Shown: piece after piece, positions 34,526-46,755 of the stretch
How positions within the stretch are numbered: position 1 is the stretch's first letter
Layout of the letters: each line of letters starts with the position of its first letter
NCBI RefSeq assembly: GCF_949628265.1
Contig: NC_088790.1
Coordinates: 5,770,545-5,834,544 of the forward strand
Length of the DNA: 64,000 nt
Direction: 5' to 3'
Source of the DNA: Cloeon dipterum
Lineage: Eukaryota > Arthropoda > Insecta > Ephemeroptera > Baetidae
The notes under the pieces: model-generated
Databases searched by the model: none
The model's input: only the letters and a program-made list of their open reading frames with translations
What the model was told of the DNA's origin: nothing
Position numbers and translations under genes: made by a program

Positions 34526-37193
34526 AAAAATGGAAGTCCAGTGTTATCTTAAGATTGAACTAAAATGACTGAAGAGTTAGGGTGAATAATAAATTTACTT
34601 TTTCTCACCTTTGACAATTTTAAAGGAGAAACGTATCAGTATGTTCCTGTTTACATACTGTGTCAAAATATCCTTGTTGGTAGCAGCTAGAGTAGTTGTT
34701 AAGAGTTTCTTATTTTTTATTTTTTTTATTTTTTTTTTGCTTTAAATCCTCTCCATCTCCACTCTATTTGAGATATATGATGGGGGAAGCGACGAGATAA
34801 ATATTTTTCATCTTTGTGCTCGAAATTGTGCAAAAATCAAAGAGAAGAATTCGCTGGCTCGTTAATTTTTTCCCACTGCCAGCAATAGTCAGGGCTAATT
34901 TGGTCTTGTTTCCATTGTTTGTACAAATGTGCCCATTGTCTTGTCTAGTCATCTCGCGAGCTGGGCCAAAACTCCCACCAGACGGCGGCATCAGCACAGA
35001 TCGGCTGGCAGCCGAAACTTCCCACAACGCTTTTTCGCCGCATTCCCCGCGATTTATCGCGTACAAACGCGAAAAGAGGCAGAAAGAGAGCCGGTCTAAT
35101 GATGCATATCATTCGGAATAATGGCATAAAAAATAATAAACGAGCCGTGTGCTCGCAGACAAAGCACCATTTGCAGCCAGCCTAATCTGCGGCGTCCAAT
35201 CTGAATCGAGACCGGCCCGGCTCTGGACGGAGAACAATAAATTAATAATTCACAAAGCCGCGCGGTACACACACACACACGGCGAATGGAAATAAGCAGG
35301 AACGCGCACGCTGCGGCCCCGCGCACCGTTTGTTATCCTTTTTTACACACAAAGCCTAAAGCCGCTTCGCTCGCTTCTTCTCTATGTCATTAAGAAAAAC
35401 CTGTTTTTATCTCGAGTTGTCCGCCTCGGACATAACGCAGCGGGGAAAAGGTAGCTGCCGCTTGCTTTTCTGCCGTGCTCTACCCATGCCAGCGCGTACA
35501 CATAATAATACGTGAAACTACTCGTGTTCTTTTAATAAGCAAAACTGATAGCGCGACCCGACGCCGGCCAGGCCAGGCCGGGGCTCTGCCATTTCTTGGG
35601 AAATTTTTACGGCTATCCTTTTATCTGTTCCATGAACGGATTAAAAAGCTGCGTTTCGCGCTTGTAAACTGATAAGTAATTAAGCCAACCGCCTTGCTCT
35701 CGGTTGTTGTCGATTCATTCAGAAAAAAGTCCACGCGGCGGTTTATGAATTTTATGGAGTTTGGCTCGCGGCGACGCCGGAGTTTTCTTGGCAGTCAGTA
35801 AATTATGCAAATCACTTGTTTTGGCCGCGCGGTGTGTTCTTCGCTAGTCCTCGCGCCTGAATTATGATTTCGCCTTGTGGCTTATTTCTACTTGCAAATC
35901 AGCCGATTTTTGGCCAAATCGCCAGCTTTAAATAATTTATCGCAATTTATTCAATCAGACCAGAAGAACTCGAGCAAAATTATTGCTCACAGTAAACCAG
36001 TTTGTACGATGTGCGTTTTTAAATTACGACTCTCGTCAGCAAAGGAGCAACAAACACCATAGACTTCGTTTCTTCTGTGCCGGGTGTGCGCGAATCGAAA
36101 TTAAAATCATTATTAGACGCGCCGATAAAGAGAGGGAATTAGGCTAGTGTCGCGTCGCGATGCCGGACAGACTTTTAGCAAAAGTGCAAACGAACGTATT
36201 TTGCCGGCTGTCGGTCGTTTTTAAAAGCGCGACTGGCAATTAGTTACCTGTTCTATAATAAAACACGGCGAGTGCCGCGCGAGCTGGGTGCTAGAACAAG
36301 CCTTGAGCCGAATGCCAAGCGACCAGTCCGCCCGCTCGCTCGAATCGGACACAATAATTAACAATAGCTGACTGCCGAGCAGAAAATTCTAATCTTTATA
36401 GCACCTCTCATTGTGCTGCTTCTAGAGAGGATGCACCTGCATCCAGGACGCTGCGTGCTTATACCTGATTCCATTCACGGGGACCCTGTCACGTTTCCTG
36501 TGGCGTTGCCAGCGTGACCCTAGACAAAAAAACTATTCACTTGATTCCAAAATGACGTTTTTAGGATTCATTTGTAATATTATTTTCTGATAAATGCTGA
36601 GCAGGACGTCCATTTAAGTAAAATGGACGTTGAATAGAGCGCGTCTAGCCACTAGTGATGACCTATTGACTCAATTGTGTAGTATTCGCTTTTGCTTTTA
36701 AGCTGTTGTTCAGACGGCGCAAAAGAGAGGAAAACGCGCGACTTCGCTGCAAAGTCTGCACAAGCCCGCCCGACTATTTTTATTTTCACAGGTGTTCTCG
36801 CGCCGAGGCGGGCGGGCGGAGGCGTTGTTTTCCACTCACGAGAGAAGCTTCAGAAGTTTCCTCTGAACTGAGAAAAATGCCGAGTGAACGTGTGACTGAT
36901 CCCGGTGTAAATCTTGTCTGCTAATTTGAGGGGGGCGAAGCGTGAAAAAAGATAGGCCGGCTTGAATTTCAGCCTGCAAGATGCTGCAGCATAAAAAGTC
37001 TGACCTGTTTGCTCTGTGTTTTACATGGGTTTTTAACGTCGCAACGAATTTTCAAGAAGCTGTCATTTGAATTCGTTTGTTTTTAAACTTGAAAGCAATA
37101 TTGTATTGTAAATATTTCCCAAAAATAAGTCTATCAATTCTTTGTTCCAGGTCCAATTGAAGTCTACTCCATATATCTTAGCGTTTAGCTGTC
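34526..37193. other. Intergenic / 5' region of the RGM gene
   Basis: AT-rich near 34550-34800, then GC-richer from 34950 to 36930. A short (CA)n run lies at about 35269-35280. A splice acceptor (TTTGTTCCAG at 37141-37150) shows that the RGM transcript has at least one non-coding upstream exon, probably in the GC-rich part. I cannot place that exon. Confidence 0.45.
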
Positions 37194-39926
37194 ATGGATT
37201 CAATACGAACCAAAATTTGCCCTGGCAAGGGCACGGGGTGGGCGAGGACATTCTTGCTCCTGCTGATGCTGCAGTCATTATTAGGTGAGGTCTCAGTTAC
37301 CAAGGATGGCAAAATTACATAACTTTAGCCCAAATAGAGTTTACAAGGAATATCCTTGAGGCTACCCAAAAGCTACATAATGTAATTACTCGCACGTTCA
37401 TACACCATTGCGTATAATTCCTAAATATTAAGCTCAATTTTGAACAGGGTAGTGCTATATTTTTTCAACGCTGGATTTTCGTCGATAAAAACTAATTTTT
37501 ACTAATTTTTTCCTGTGGTCCAACATACGACCAGGCTATATAATCTGGCCTTGGTTCAAACCGGACCTTTCCGTCCCATTTTTTAAATAAAATTCGTAAC
37601 ACTGCAAATCTAAATCAAATTATTGAATATAAAAATATTCCATTTTATCACCATCGCCCTGCAACTTAATTCTTTAAATTAATTAAATCAAATATCAAAA
37701 TAAACCAGAGCCCTTCATTTTTTTAAAACACCTGATCTTAAATTGAATCTATTTTGCCTTGATTTTATTTTTCACCTATACTGTATAAGTTGAAATAAAA
37801 TGCCCGTATATTAATTCTGCGTTTAAAATTTCAGCTTTGGCCTCAACTGAATGCAGCAACGAATGTGTGTGGAATGACACACTTATGAGCAATTATGAAA
37901 ATCAGAAATGGATATGGGAATACTGCCTTGAGGTGCAAAAACTCATGACCTGTCTTAAACAAGCAAAAACAAAGCGTGGATGCAGAGGCAACATCTCGCA
38001 CAGAACACTAGCCTCTGGACTGTTCGTCCTGAACAATAAATTCAATTGCCATGCCCAACTCAAACATCCCCAACCTGAACGTGAGGAAGAGGAACAACCT
38101 GTCACGGAGATTGCTACATATGAGCCGCAGCAGCATGAACACCAGCAGCATCGTCATCAGCAGCAGCAACCCCTCAACTGTTCCTACCAGGGCACCTACC
38201 CACAAAATATGCGGCACTGCGGCCTCTTCGGGGATCCACACCTCAAAACGTTTCACGGGCAATTCCAGACGTGCCGGGTGCTGGGCGCGTGGCCGCTCAT
38301 CGACACTAAGTACCTCGCTGTGACAGTCACCAACGTGCCAGTTCGGCCTGGATCCGCTGCCACTGTGACTAGCAAGGTGTGTATTTCAGTTGTGGTAATT
38401 TCTTGACATGGCAAACGATCCATTGCGTTTGCCGAAACGGGAATGGCTCAGGAATTTTCGGTACTAGGAGCAAAATTTCTTAGAGGGAGCCAAGGTTGGG
38501 ACAGAAGCGGGAATCCCCAGGAAAAGAATCAAATTTTATATTCACAACTCACTTTCAATTTTCCTGAAAATATCCAAGATACAATAGTGAGGAATATTTT
38601 GTATGGTTTGATGGTTTGATAACTTTTTAAATAGTCCTAAGTTCAATTTGTGAATTTAAGTTTGTAATATTTACTTTTTTTATCATTTCGCTCTACTGAA
38701 AATGTCACAGAATTTTCTTGTTGACGAGTGTTGTCCACACTGGTTCTCGCAGTTTCTAAAACGGGAGTTCCTGATCTAATAACAACGCAATTTTTAGGTT
38801 GTTTTGTTTTAGTAATCTATATGTGGCCCAGTAAAAAATCACCATTGTGAATATTTCTTTCTACCCAAAGTATATTGTTTTTGTTTAACTTCAACCCAGA
38901 ATAATAATAATATAGTAAGTTTGTATTTGTAAATATGCTAGCTTAGGATAAATTTATCAACGCACAAGGTCACTTTTCAATTTTTACATAAAAATGAAAC
39001 GGGAGGTATCGGGAAATTAGAATTGGGAGCGGGAATTCCCGGGAAAATATTAAATCGGGCCACCAGGAAATTCCAGTAAAAGCAAATATTTTTCGGGAGC
39101 GGGGACTCTCAGGGAGAAATATTCTCGCAAAGAACGTACGCATTTAACAGGGTTTTTTATGCGATGCGTGAAGTAATTCCAGAAAAATGAGGTTTTTTCG
39201 AATCCTGTAGTAAAGAGATTGAAGTTTTGCCATTCTTCCAGCTTTTGAGGCATTGCTTCCAGCCATTAATTACTTGAATTTCTAATTTTCCAGATAACTG
39301 TGATTGTGAAAGGCGGAGTGTCGCCGTGCACGCGCGAAAAGGTGTACGAAGCGCACGTGGATCATCTGCCAGGGTCGTTTGCCGACGGCTCGAACACCTC
39401 CGGCGAGCATACGGAGCACAGCACCCAACTGAAGGTGTTGAAGGAGAACGAACATGTCGAGATCAGCGTGAGGCACCTTGGCGTGCTGATCTCTGTGCGC
39501 AGGCACGCCGGCGCGCTGTCTTTCTCAGGCCAGCTGCCGGAGGACCTGGCCATGGGCACGGGGGTCGCGCAGAAGGGCTCCCAGCAGCTGTGTGCCAACG
39601 GCTGTCCGGTGGGGGAGCAGTTCACGTCGTCGAACGACGCGACAGAGTACCTGGCCATTTTCAGAGAGACGGCCCTGAGTTTATGCGAGGGACGCGGCCT
39701 CAGCCCCACCTACCTCGAGTGGTGCGTGTTCGACGTGATGACCACCAGCGACAAGCACTTCGCGGAAACGGCCAAAGCCGCGCAGGACGACGTCATCCTC
39801 ATGGACCCCATGGCAGACGCCGTGCTCAGCAGCGTTGCCCAGTGGCCCATCTCGAGTGCCCCGCCGAGGACGGCTGTTTGGCCAGCGCTCGCGATGCTGC
39901 TTATTGCGCTAGCCGCGTGGAGGTAG
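37194..39926 (+). CDS. RGM: Repulsive guidance molecule (RGM/hemojuvelin family), GPI-anchored
   Basis: Three coding exons (37194-37284, 37835-38376, 39294-39926) join in frame to 421 residues; vertebrate RGMs are about 430. RGMs are cell-surface co-receptors for BMP ligands and ligands of neogenin. An N-terminal signal peptide (hydrophobic run FLLLLMLQSLL) ends at the first intron. Then come a Cys-rich helical domain (about 37-102), a Gln/His linker (EPQQHEHQQHRHQQQQ), and a von Willebrand type D-like domain beginning CGLFGDPHLKTFHGQFQTC. The autocatalytic Asp-Pro cleavage site is at about residues 164-165. GAWPLID, VTNVPVRPGSAATVTSK and WCVFDVMTTSD are family signatures. The C-terminal hydrophobic tail (AVWPALAMLLIALAAW) after SSAPP is a GPI-attachment signal. 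The RGD of vertebrate RGMs is RGN here, which also creates an N-glycosylation sequon NIS. The introns of 550 and 917 bases contain no coding signal. Confidence 0.95.
37285..37834 (+). other. RGM intron 1
   Basis: Donor TTAG|GTGAGG and acceptor AAATTTCAG|CTTT, phase 1. AT-rich, nothing else recognised. Confidence 0.85.
38377..39293 (+). other. RGM intron 2, with GGGA-rich repeat-like segments
   Basis: Donor AGCAAG|GTGTGT and acceptor TTTTCCAG|ATAACT, phase 0. Two segments (about 38420-38530 and 38995-39120) are dense in GGGA/CGGGAA variants, such as GGGAGCGGGAATTCCCGGGA. They resemble the subterminal GTCCCT-type clusters of the hAT element at 6-7.5 kb, but I could not define ends or a target-site duplication. 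Confidence 0.55.
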
Positions 39927-40536
39927 CTGCTCGTTAAATAGTTGGTGAACTACTGAAGCTCTAAGCAACTGTCTTGTGTACCTGTTATGAATAATTTGGA
40001 TTGGACTCGCCCAGAATGTGCGACACGCAGCCTTTTAAGTGTTTGTGTTTCTTCTCTTTGACAACTTATAATATGTAATTTGCATCAAATGAAATGTACA
40101 CACCGAATAGAGAGACACTTTTAATATTCAATTCTCTAGATTTGCCCCTTTTGGTAATCTCAATCTGATTTAAATTACTCTCTTGATAAGAAAATTGCAA
40201 TAATGGAAATGAGTTTGTTCACATGACCTGCCATTGGATGAAAATCTCATCCCTCTCTCTCTCTCTATTCAAGCAAATAGTATAATTATTTCGTCTTTTT
40301 GGAAAGCAAAAGCTTGCTTGAAAATGAATATAGGAAGCAATTTTATGTTGAGACTGATTTTCAGATGAAATAGTTTAATTTATGACGTCCCTTAACACAC
40401 GCCAAACCCAGCGCAGTTAACTTTGTAATTATGATACAAAATCAGGAATTTATGTTAACGTCAGTATTATAGATGTAGCAACCCCGATTAAATGCGCACA
40501 AAAGTCTCCAATTGATTTGTATAAATGTGTAAAGTA

Positions 40537-40542
40537 AATAAA
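40537..40542 (+). promoter_or_regulatory. Polyadenylation signal, probable RGM 3' end
   Basis: AATAAA about 610 bases after the RGM stop codon. It is the clearest canonical signal I noticed before the next gene. Confidence 0.4.
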
Positions 40543-40624
40543 CGAACCAAGCAAATAATGACAAATCATGATAAAAAGCTGTTTTTCCATTGCACACACC
40601 GCACCCCTGCCCCATAAAACCATT

Positions 40625-40638
40625 GTTGCCATGGTAAC
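40625..40638. promoter_or_regulatory. RFX X-box, palindromic
   Basis: GTTGCCATGGTAAC is a perfect 14-base palindrome matching the X-box consensus bound by RFX transcription factors (GTNRCC, short spacer, RGYAAC). X-boxes drive ciliary genes across animals. This one lies 92 bases upstream of the start codon of the CFAP53-like gene, the usual distance. Binding is inferred, not shown. Confidence 0.85.
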
Positions 40639-40729
40639 ATGCAGCGCCTATAAAGTTTGTTACGACCAGCATAAAGGTGCTTTTTGGAAAAATATTGCTC
40701 GCTGATAAGCACCCAGTAAAATTGCGAAA

Positions 40730-42786
40730 ATGCCGCATATGGGAGGATATAATCAGGTTCAGATTAATAAGCTTTTTATATTATGGTTATCAAGGTTTTT
40801 AATGGCACATCAACATTTTTACACAGGACTTAAATAGGCGAATGGTTGAGCAGCGACAGAGGGAGATCCAAACCATAAATCATAAAAAAAGCCTTGACTT
40901 CATAAAAAGTAGTGGTTGTCAACTTGAGTTTGATGTCGACACTTTAAGAAAATCTCGCATTGTGGAAGCGAAATGCGCGGTAAAATCTGCCATCGAACTC
41001 GATCATTACAATCTCAATCAGAGACAACGGAAGTAAGACCATGTAACTAAACTATACAACAAGCATTACTCAACAGATGTTGATAGTTTAAGGCAGTTTT
41101 TGGCTGAGGAAGAAAAGTTGCTTTTGGAGGAACATCACAATTATTTAAAGCATAGAAGCGACATGGAACTTGAGACATTGAGACAAAAGGCTGCTGCTAT
41201 TAAGAGCCAACAAGAAAAAGAGCGGAAGGAGCTGGTTCACAAAAAACGAGTTCAGCAGTACAAGTATAATGTTAGAATACAAAAAAAATACAATTATTTA
41301 AGAACTATGCTATAACAGAGAGAACAACGAGGAAGTTCGAAACCTGGATAAAGAATTTAATAAAAAGCAAGTGATTAAGGAACAAGAATTGCAAAGGCAG
41401 ATGAAACGAGAGGCTGAGGAAAAAAGGTTGAAGGAAGAGGAGGAACACGCGATTTTTTTTCGCAACCAGATTCAGGATGAATTGGTAATATAATATCGTA
41501 TATCTCGTAAAATTTCTTTTTTTATATAAAGTACTAATAACAGAAGCGACAAATGGAGCAAGATATGAAAAGCAGGTGTGAGTTATTTCAACACACTAGG
41601 GCAGCGCTGTCAGAGCAACTTGATGAAAAAAAGAGAGCGACTCTTATAGAGTTTGAAACAAGAAAATCAGAGGAGCTGAAACTGGCCGAAAAATTAAAAG
41701 TCGAAACAGAATTAGAAAAACAGAAGAGTAAGTATATATTTTATAACTCAAATTCACAATTCGATTTTGAAGCATTCTCCATGTTAAATCCCGTAAGGTT
41801 TTTTTAATCTTTTACCATCAGAGCCTCAAAAATTGCAAACCTCCTTCAAATTAAAAAAAAAATCACCAGGCTTAACTCGTGTAGGATATTTTAAAAAACT
41901 AACCAAATACTAAAAAGGAGTGTTTCTTTGGCAGATAAGGATGATCGAATCAAGCTGAAGAATCACATTGCTTCTAATTTAATGGAGCAAATTTGTGAGA
42001 AAACAGAAATTATGAAACAAGAGAAGCAGAGGGAACTGCAGCTAGCAGCGCAGGAAAAATCCCTGGTAGATCATTTTGCCAACAAGCAGCAGCAGGAAAT
42101 GACAGCAAACATGGTACAGCTTGATAATTACGTTAAAGTTAACAATTAACTTGAGATAAATCATATAAGATGGAGATTAAACGAGCCAAAGACGAATCGA
42201 GGAGTCTACAGGAAGACCTGATCAGGCGCAAACTAAAGGAGAAAACAGAGATTGAAAGCACAAAGAGAGCCGAAAGGGAAAAACAGATGGCTAAAGAAGA
42301 TGAGGAAATGGAAAGAAGGAGAAAGGCTAGATTGGAATTGGAGCAGGTTTGATTTTAATTTACTGACTTTTAGTTTTTAATTAATGCAACTATTTCAGGA
42401 AGTGTATCGGCTGAGAAATGAGCAAATGGTGGAGCGAGAAAAGGAATTACTGGCTCAGAAAAACGCAAGAGAAAAAGAGGCGCAAATGATGGCAGAGCTT
42501 GCCGATCAAATTAAAAAGGAACAAGAAGAAGAGCGCCGAAAATTAATGCTTGCTAAGCTCTCTTACAGAGAAGATTTAAAGAAACAAATGGAATATGCCA
42601 AGCATTTAAAGGTATATATTATGCGGCAAATTTTCTACCCAACTATTATTTCACTTAAAAATATGTACCCAGGAGAAAAGTTCATTTGAAGAGAGTGAGA
42701 TGGCTAAGCAAAAAAATACGTCTGAAGAAGACTTCATTCGTCAAGCAAAACAAGAAATTGTGGGAAGACGGCTAGGTCTGAATTAG
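40730..42786 (+). CDS. CFAP53: CFAP53/CCDC11-like ciliary coiled-coil protein (TPH domain)
   Basis: Nine exons give 480 codons (human CFAP53 is 514): 40730-40756, 40827-41032, 41087-41263, 41319-41484, 41544-41727, 41935-42113, 42170-42346, 42399-42611, 42673-42786. The protein is almost wholly charged alpha-helical coiled coil of the trichohyalin-plectin-homology type. Local similarity to CFAP53 is seen at NLRQFLAEEEKLL, RVQQYKENNEEVRNL and YREDLKKQMEYAKHLK. CFAP53 is an axonemal microtubule inner protein and centriolar satellite component needed for motile cilia and left-right asymmetry. The X-box upstream supports a ciliary role. The first exon is the weakest part: its donor AATCAG|GTTCAG is poor, and translation could instead begin at the ATG at 40842. 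The acceptors before exons 3 and 7 lack good pyrimidine tracts. Related TPH proteins (trichoplein, MNS1) are alternatives. Confidence 0.75.
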
Positions 42787-45514
42787 GGATAATAGCCACT
42801 CACAGTCCAAGTAATGACGGGCTCTTCAGCATTTTTGTTTTTACCCTTAATCCTATTTCTGCGTGCAATCACAAACAATAATCTAATCACAAATCTCATA
42901 ATGAAATAAAGTATTTCAACAGCACTGATGATACTGAAGCCGAGAAAAAGTCCAGCCAAACCACCAAACGAAACTGAAACGGTTGGATTTTAGATTTTAA
43001 AAGAGTTTCAGCACTTTTTGTCTTACCCAATAGGTCCATCAGACCAAATTTTACATCCCGCACATAACTGACAATTTCTAGGTCTTTAAAATAGACGTCT
43101 ATGTACGCATAACCCTCATACAAATAAGGATCCATTCTTAATTTAAAGAATATTAATTTAAATAAGAACGATAACGACGATGTAAAAACTCTTTACCTGT
43201 GTGCAACCAGGAGCTCTGCTGTGTAATCAGTTGTGGAACAAGAGGGAGGGCAAGAGCAGTTGATTGAATAGACTAGGTCGGTTTTCCTAAAGCCGGTACT
43301 GCCCTCAGGAGGTCGAATATTTCTCTGCTCAGCTAAGCAACACATTTGTCAGCTTAAGGATAGAAAATTAAAACTTGCAAGTCACCATTTTTGGCAGCTA
43401 GGCACTTTGCGTGTTTGATCGTGCACTGTGGAGTATTGACTGAAAAGACATAATTAAATTATATATCTTATCCAAATTTAAACCAATATTAAAAGCATTT
43501 CATTACCAGGCGCTCTCCTAACTCCGAAGTATGGAACACAATGACAGTGTTTGACAATATCCAAAATCCTACAGCGTGCCTTGCAGTTTTCCTGCACGTC
43601 ATCCTGCCCATCGTGCTCCATTGTGCAGCCCCTGTCCTTCAGGGATAACCTGGCAAGCTCAGGACTAGCATGCACCCTTGAAGCGGTTACCGCCAGCAAC
43701 GTCACGCGACTGCTGGTGCGAGGAAGAAACAGAGCTCTGGATACGTCGGGCAGTTCTGAAGGATTGTGAATTATCAGCTGAAATTTAAATTTAATTTGTG
43801 ATGCGAGTGTAAAGAGTATAATGCACAGACTAACATTGTAGCCTGGTGTTCTCTGATCTGCCGGTAAATATTCCTCCTCAGAAGATTTGAAAAATACTTC
43901 TAATCCGGTTGTTCTTCCTGCTGCATTGTTTCTCCAAGGTTGTTTATTTCCAACTTTGTCTTGAAATGGTGGCGAGTCCATGTCTCTAAAAAATTTTGTA
44001 TTAAAGATTAAATTGACAGCAGCACTTGAAGAAAATCCGCATTCCTTTCGAAATTCTAATTTTCAGCATAATTTTCAATTTTGGTATCATCATGCATGCA
44101 TGGTGACATGCAGGCTCTTCATGATGAGACAAATCAATAGAATACATATATATGTAACTTATTATATTTATTTATTTTTTGGCGATTTTTTATCTGATCC
44201 AGTAAATGGTTTATAGCCGCAACAAATAGCATTCAAAAAACTAATTGTAGTGATTTTAATAGTTTTGGAACGATTCACCTGCATTTAAAAATTGAATAAC
44301 AACACATTAAATTTTTTTTTAAAAACTTAAATTAACTTTATATAATTCAAAGCATTCAAAAATAAAAAATGTATTTAAGAATTTAAAGGCTGTATTGTAT
44401 TATGTTAAAAATATGTCATTTTAAAATTCAATTATTTAATATATAGGCCTACAGCGAATCTTAAATAAATATCAAAAAAAGTTTTGGACGAGTCAAAACT
44501 GACCCATCATCGTATTTGAACAAAAATTGGATTTTTGACTTAATTTTCCAAAATAAAATTTTTGCAGTATTAGCCTCTGTATCTCAAAATGAGAATGCTA
44601 GGTAGAATAATTTGATTGGTGGTTCATGTCAATTGGCAAAACTTGAAAATTTGATTAAAAAGTAGCATTTTATGACCACAAGATTTCCTTGTTAGGCCAA
44701 ATTCTTACGGTGGGATTGGATTTTCGGAAGTTTTTGAGTTAAATGAGTAACAAAACCCCTCTTCTGTGATTTGCAGCCGGAAAGCGACATTGCATCCAAT
44801 TTCTTTTCCTTTCCAATAGCAGGTTCCAAATATTTCATTTTGCTTCGCCATCACCTACGAAAATGGATTCAAATTATGATTGAAATTGGTTTAAAATAAT
44901 TATTCATTACCCGAAACATGAGATCTGTGAGGTTACACTTTTCAAAATCCATTAATCTCTTGTTTCCTCTGCGGATGTAAAGCTGAGCATGGTGGTAATA
45001 AGGATATCGCATCAATCCCAGAGCAAAGAGCGAGTCCAGGTACAATTTTTCAGTTTCGTTATCAATCTTACTCATATTGAGGAATCTATTTACATGGAAA
45101 AAACTAAGAAAACACTTAATAAAAATAAATTCGCTTTCTTACTCGCTCATCAGTGCCAAAGCTTTGGTTCGCTGGATTTTGTTCAAATTGCAAATAGTAA
45201 GAGCAGGGAAGTCGACGTTCCAAACAGGGAAACTCGGGTTCTCCACGATCGTTTGCGTCGGCGAGGCTCGGAAAGCCTGCCACACAGTGTTGGCCATCAG
45301 GAGAGTTCCGAGGACGGCAAAGGCGCTCACTAGAAGCCATATCAACCTGAAAAAAAGGATTATTGAAATTTAGCTAATAAATAATAAATGCGAAACACTT
45401 TTCGACTAATGTGCTGCTGCTTGTAATGAATTTTAAGCCGTGGACAGATGTTGCATTTGTGAAATTGGAGGTTTCCTCCTTTAAAAGTTTAAGCAACTTT
45501 CTCAGGCTATGCAT
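42783..45514 (-). CDS. ppk: Pickpocket-type DEG/ENaC sodium channel subunit
   Basis: Ten exons give 517 residues: 45399-45514, 45143-45346, 44911-45085, 44709-44854, 43835-43985, 43507-43777, 43386-43439, 43197-43332, 43027-43136, 42783-42973. The N terminus holds the His-Gly gating motif (SVHGLKFI) and TM1 (LIWLLVSAFAVLGTLLMAN), then FPALTICNLNKI. The Cys-rich extracellular domain follows, including GTCYWKGKEIGCN, GFCYSFNS and ENCKARCRILDIVKHCHCVPYF. The last exon encodes the second membrane helix, VSFGGLAGLFLGFSIISAVE, with the family's FGG..GLFLG pattern. Such channels form trimeric amiloride-sensitive sodium channels used in chemo- and mechanosensation, salt taste or epithelial transport; the specific role cannot be read from sequence. 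The ATG at 45514 gives a normal short cytoplasmic N terminus, and the frame upstream closes at TAA unless another exon is spliced on. Confidence 0.93.
42905..42910 (+). promoter_or_regulatory. Polyadenylation signal for the CFAP53-like gene, inside antisense ppk exon
   Basis: AATAAA 119 bases after the CFAP53-like stop codon. It lies within the last coding exon of the pickpocket gene on the other strand, so the CFAP53-like 3' UTR would be antisense to pickpocket coding sequence. Confidence 0.5.
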
Positions 45515-46755
45515 AGTGGCAAAATGGGAAATATTCTCACTCTGCTGACAGCGAGTGTGGCGTTAGAATTCTATATGACGTCAAAATAGACCTATTTTTG
45601 AAAGGGAATAAAACTGTTCTGAGCAAATAATAATTATCGCCACAAAACTTGCATATTCAGTGGCATTTTAGTATTGAGTGTCGATTTCGATTTCGGTTCA
45701 TATCTGACACATGATTTTGGTTGAGCTTGTAGCAGCTTTTGTGCCGCATTATTTGCATATCGTTATTTTTCGATGTATATGTATGTATCTCCCCATCAGA
45801 AAATGTATAATAGCATTTGCACCTGTCAGGAAATCGTGACAATCCTGCTATTTGCAATATATCTGAATGCAGAAAAATTCGTAGTTTTCCGTTTTAATAA
45901 GGCTTGTAATTTTAATTTGAAATTTCCTAAAAACATTTGAATTTTCCCTGCAGTAAGATAAAATGATTTTACTAGCGAAATCTCTATTAACTTATATATT
46001 TAAAATATTTTTTTATGACGGCATAATATGTTACTGGATTTTTTTAATTCTTTTCGAAAATTCCAAATTTTTGTGCCTAAACAAGTCTCCAACTCAAAGT
46101 ATCGAATAAAATTAAAATTAGTGCCAAACCCGCAAATTTATAAGACAATTTACGATAGTATTATTTATTTTCCTTATATTTAAACTTTTCTCCTGTAAGA
46201 CACGAAGAAATATAAAATTTTTATTTCATCTTAGAATACGTTTTAATAATTAGTTATTTTCAGAGCCAGATTTGCTGACGGGGCTTGGGATTAGCCAAAC
46301 TTATAATTCAAAACGCCATATATACAAGCGCTTGATTTTGAAGCACCATATCACTTTCCGAATGAAAATACTAACAGAAACTTTTCCATATCTAGCTATG
46401 AAATTTAAATATTAACGAATCAATAGTTTATTTTATTATTATGAATGAAGTGCTCACGTTTCCAGGAGACAGCAGGACTAGGGTTTCTAGGCAGCAACTG
46501 GTCTAAAAGTTTATTGGCATCAAGATGTTCGCTCCTCAAAAGCCCTCATCTGCCATGGTAGCTAATTCCTACGGATTATGTGAAAGCCTAAATTTACCTA
46601 AAATTAAATTTTTTATAAAAGTTCTTGCTTATTGTTAGTTATAGTTTATATGGCATGCTTTTCAAATAGAGATGACTCAGTCGTCCTACTTCAAGTCTTA
46701 CATTATTTTCCATTTAAAACCCAGTATCAATCCAGTTAAACAATATCTTACATAG
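45515..46755. other. Intergenic upstream of ppk
   Basis: AT-rich. Contains a fragment of repeat family B at about 46268-46320 (TTTGCTGACGGGGCTTGGGATTAGCC). No supported gene. Confidence 0.5.

Noticed and set aside
39326-39937. 203-residue Arg-rich frame overlapping RGM exon 3
   Set aside because: It lies in the +2 frame of a well-supported RGM exon with conserved Cys residues; the Arg/Ala-rich composition is typical of a shifted frame in GC-rich DNA.
46261-46320. Possible exon near 46.3 kb
   Set aside because: The sequence is a fragment of dispersed repeat family B.
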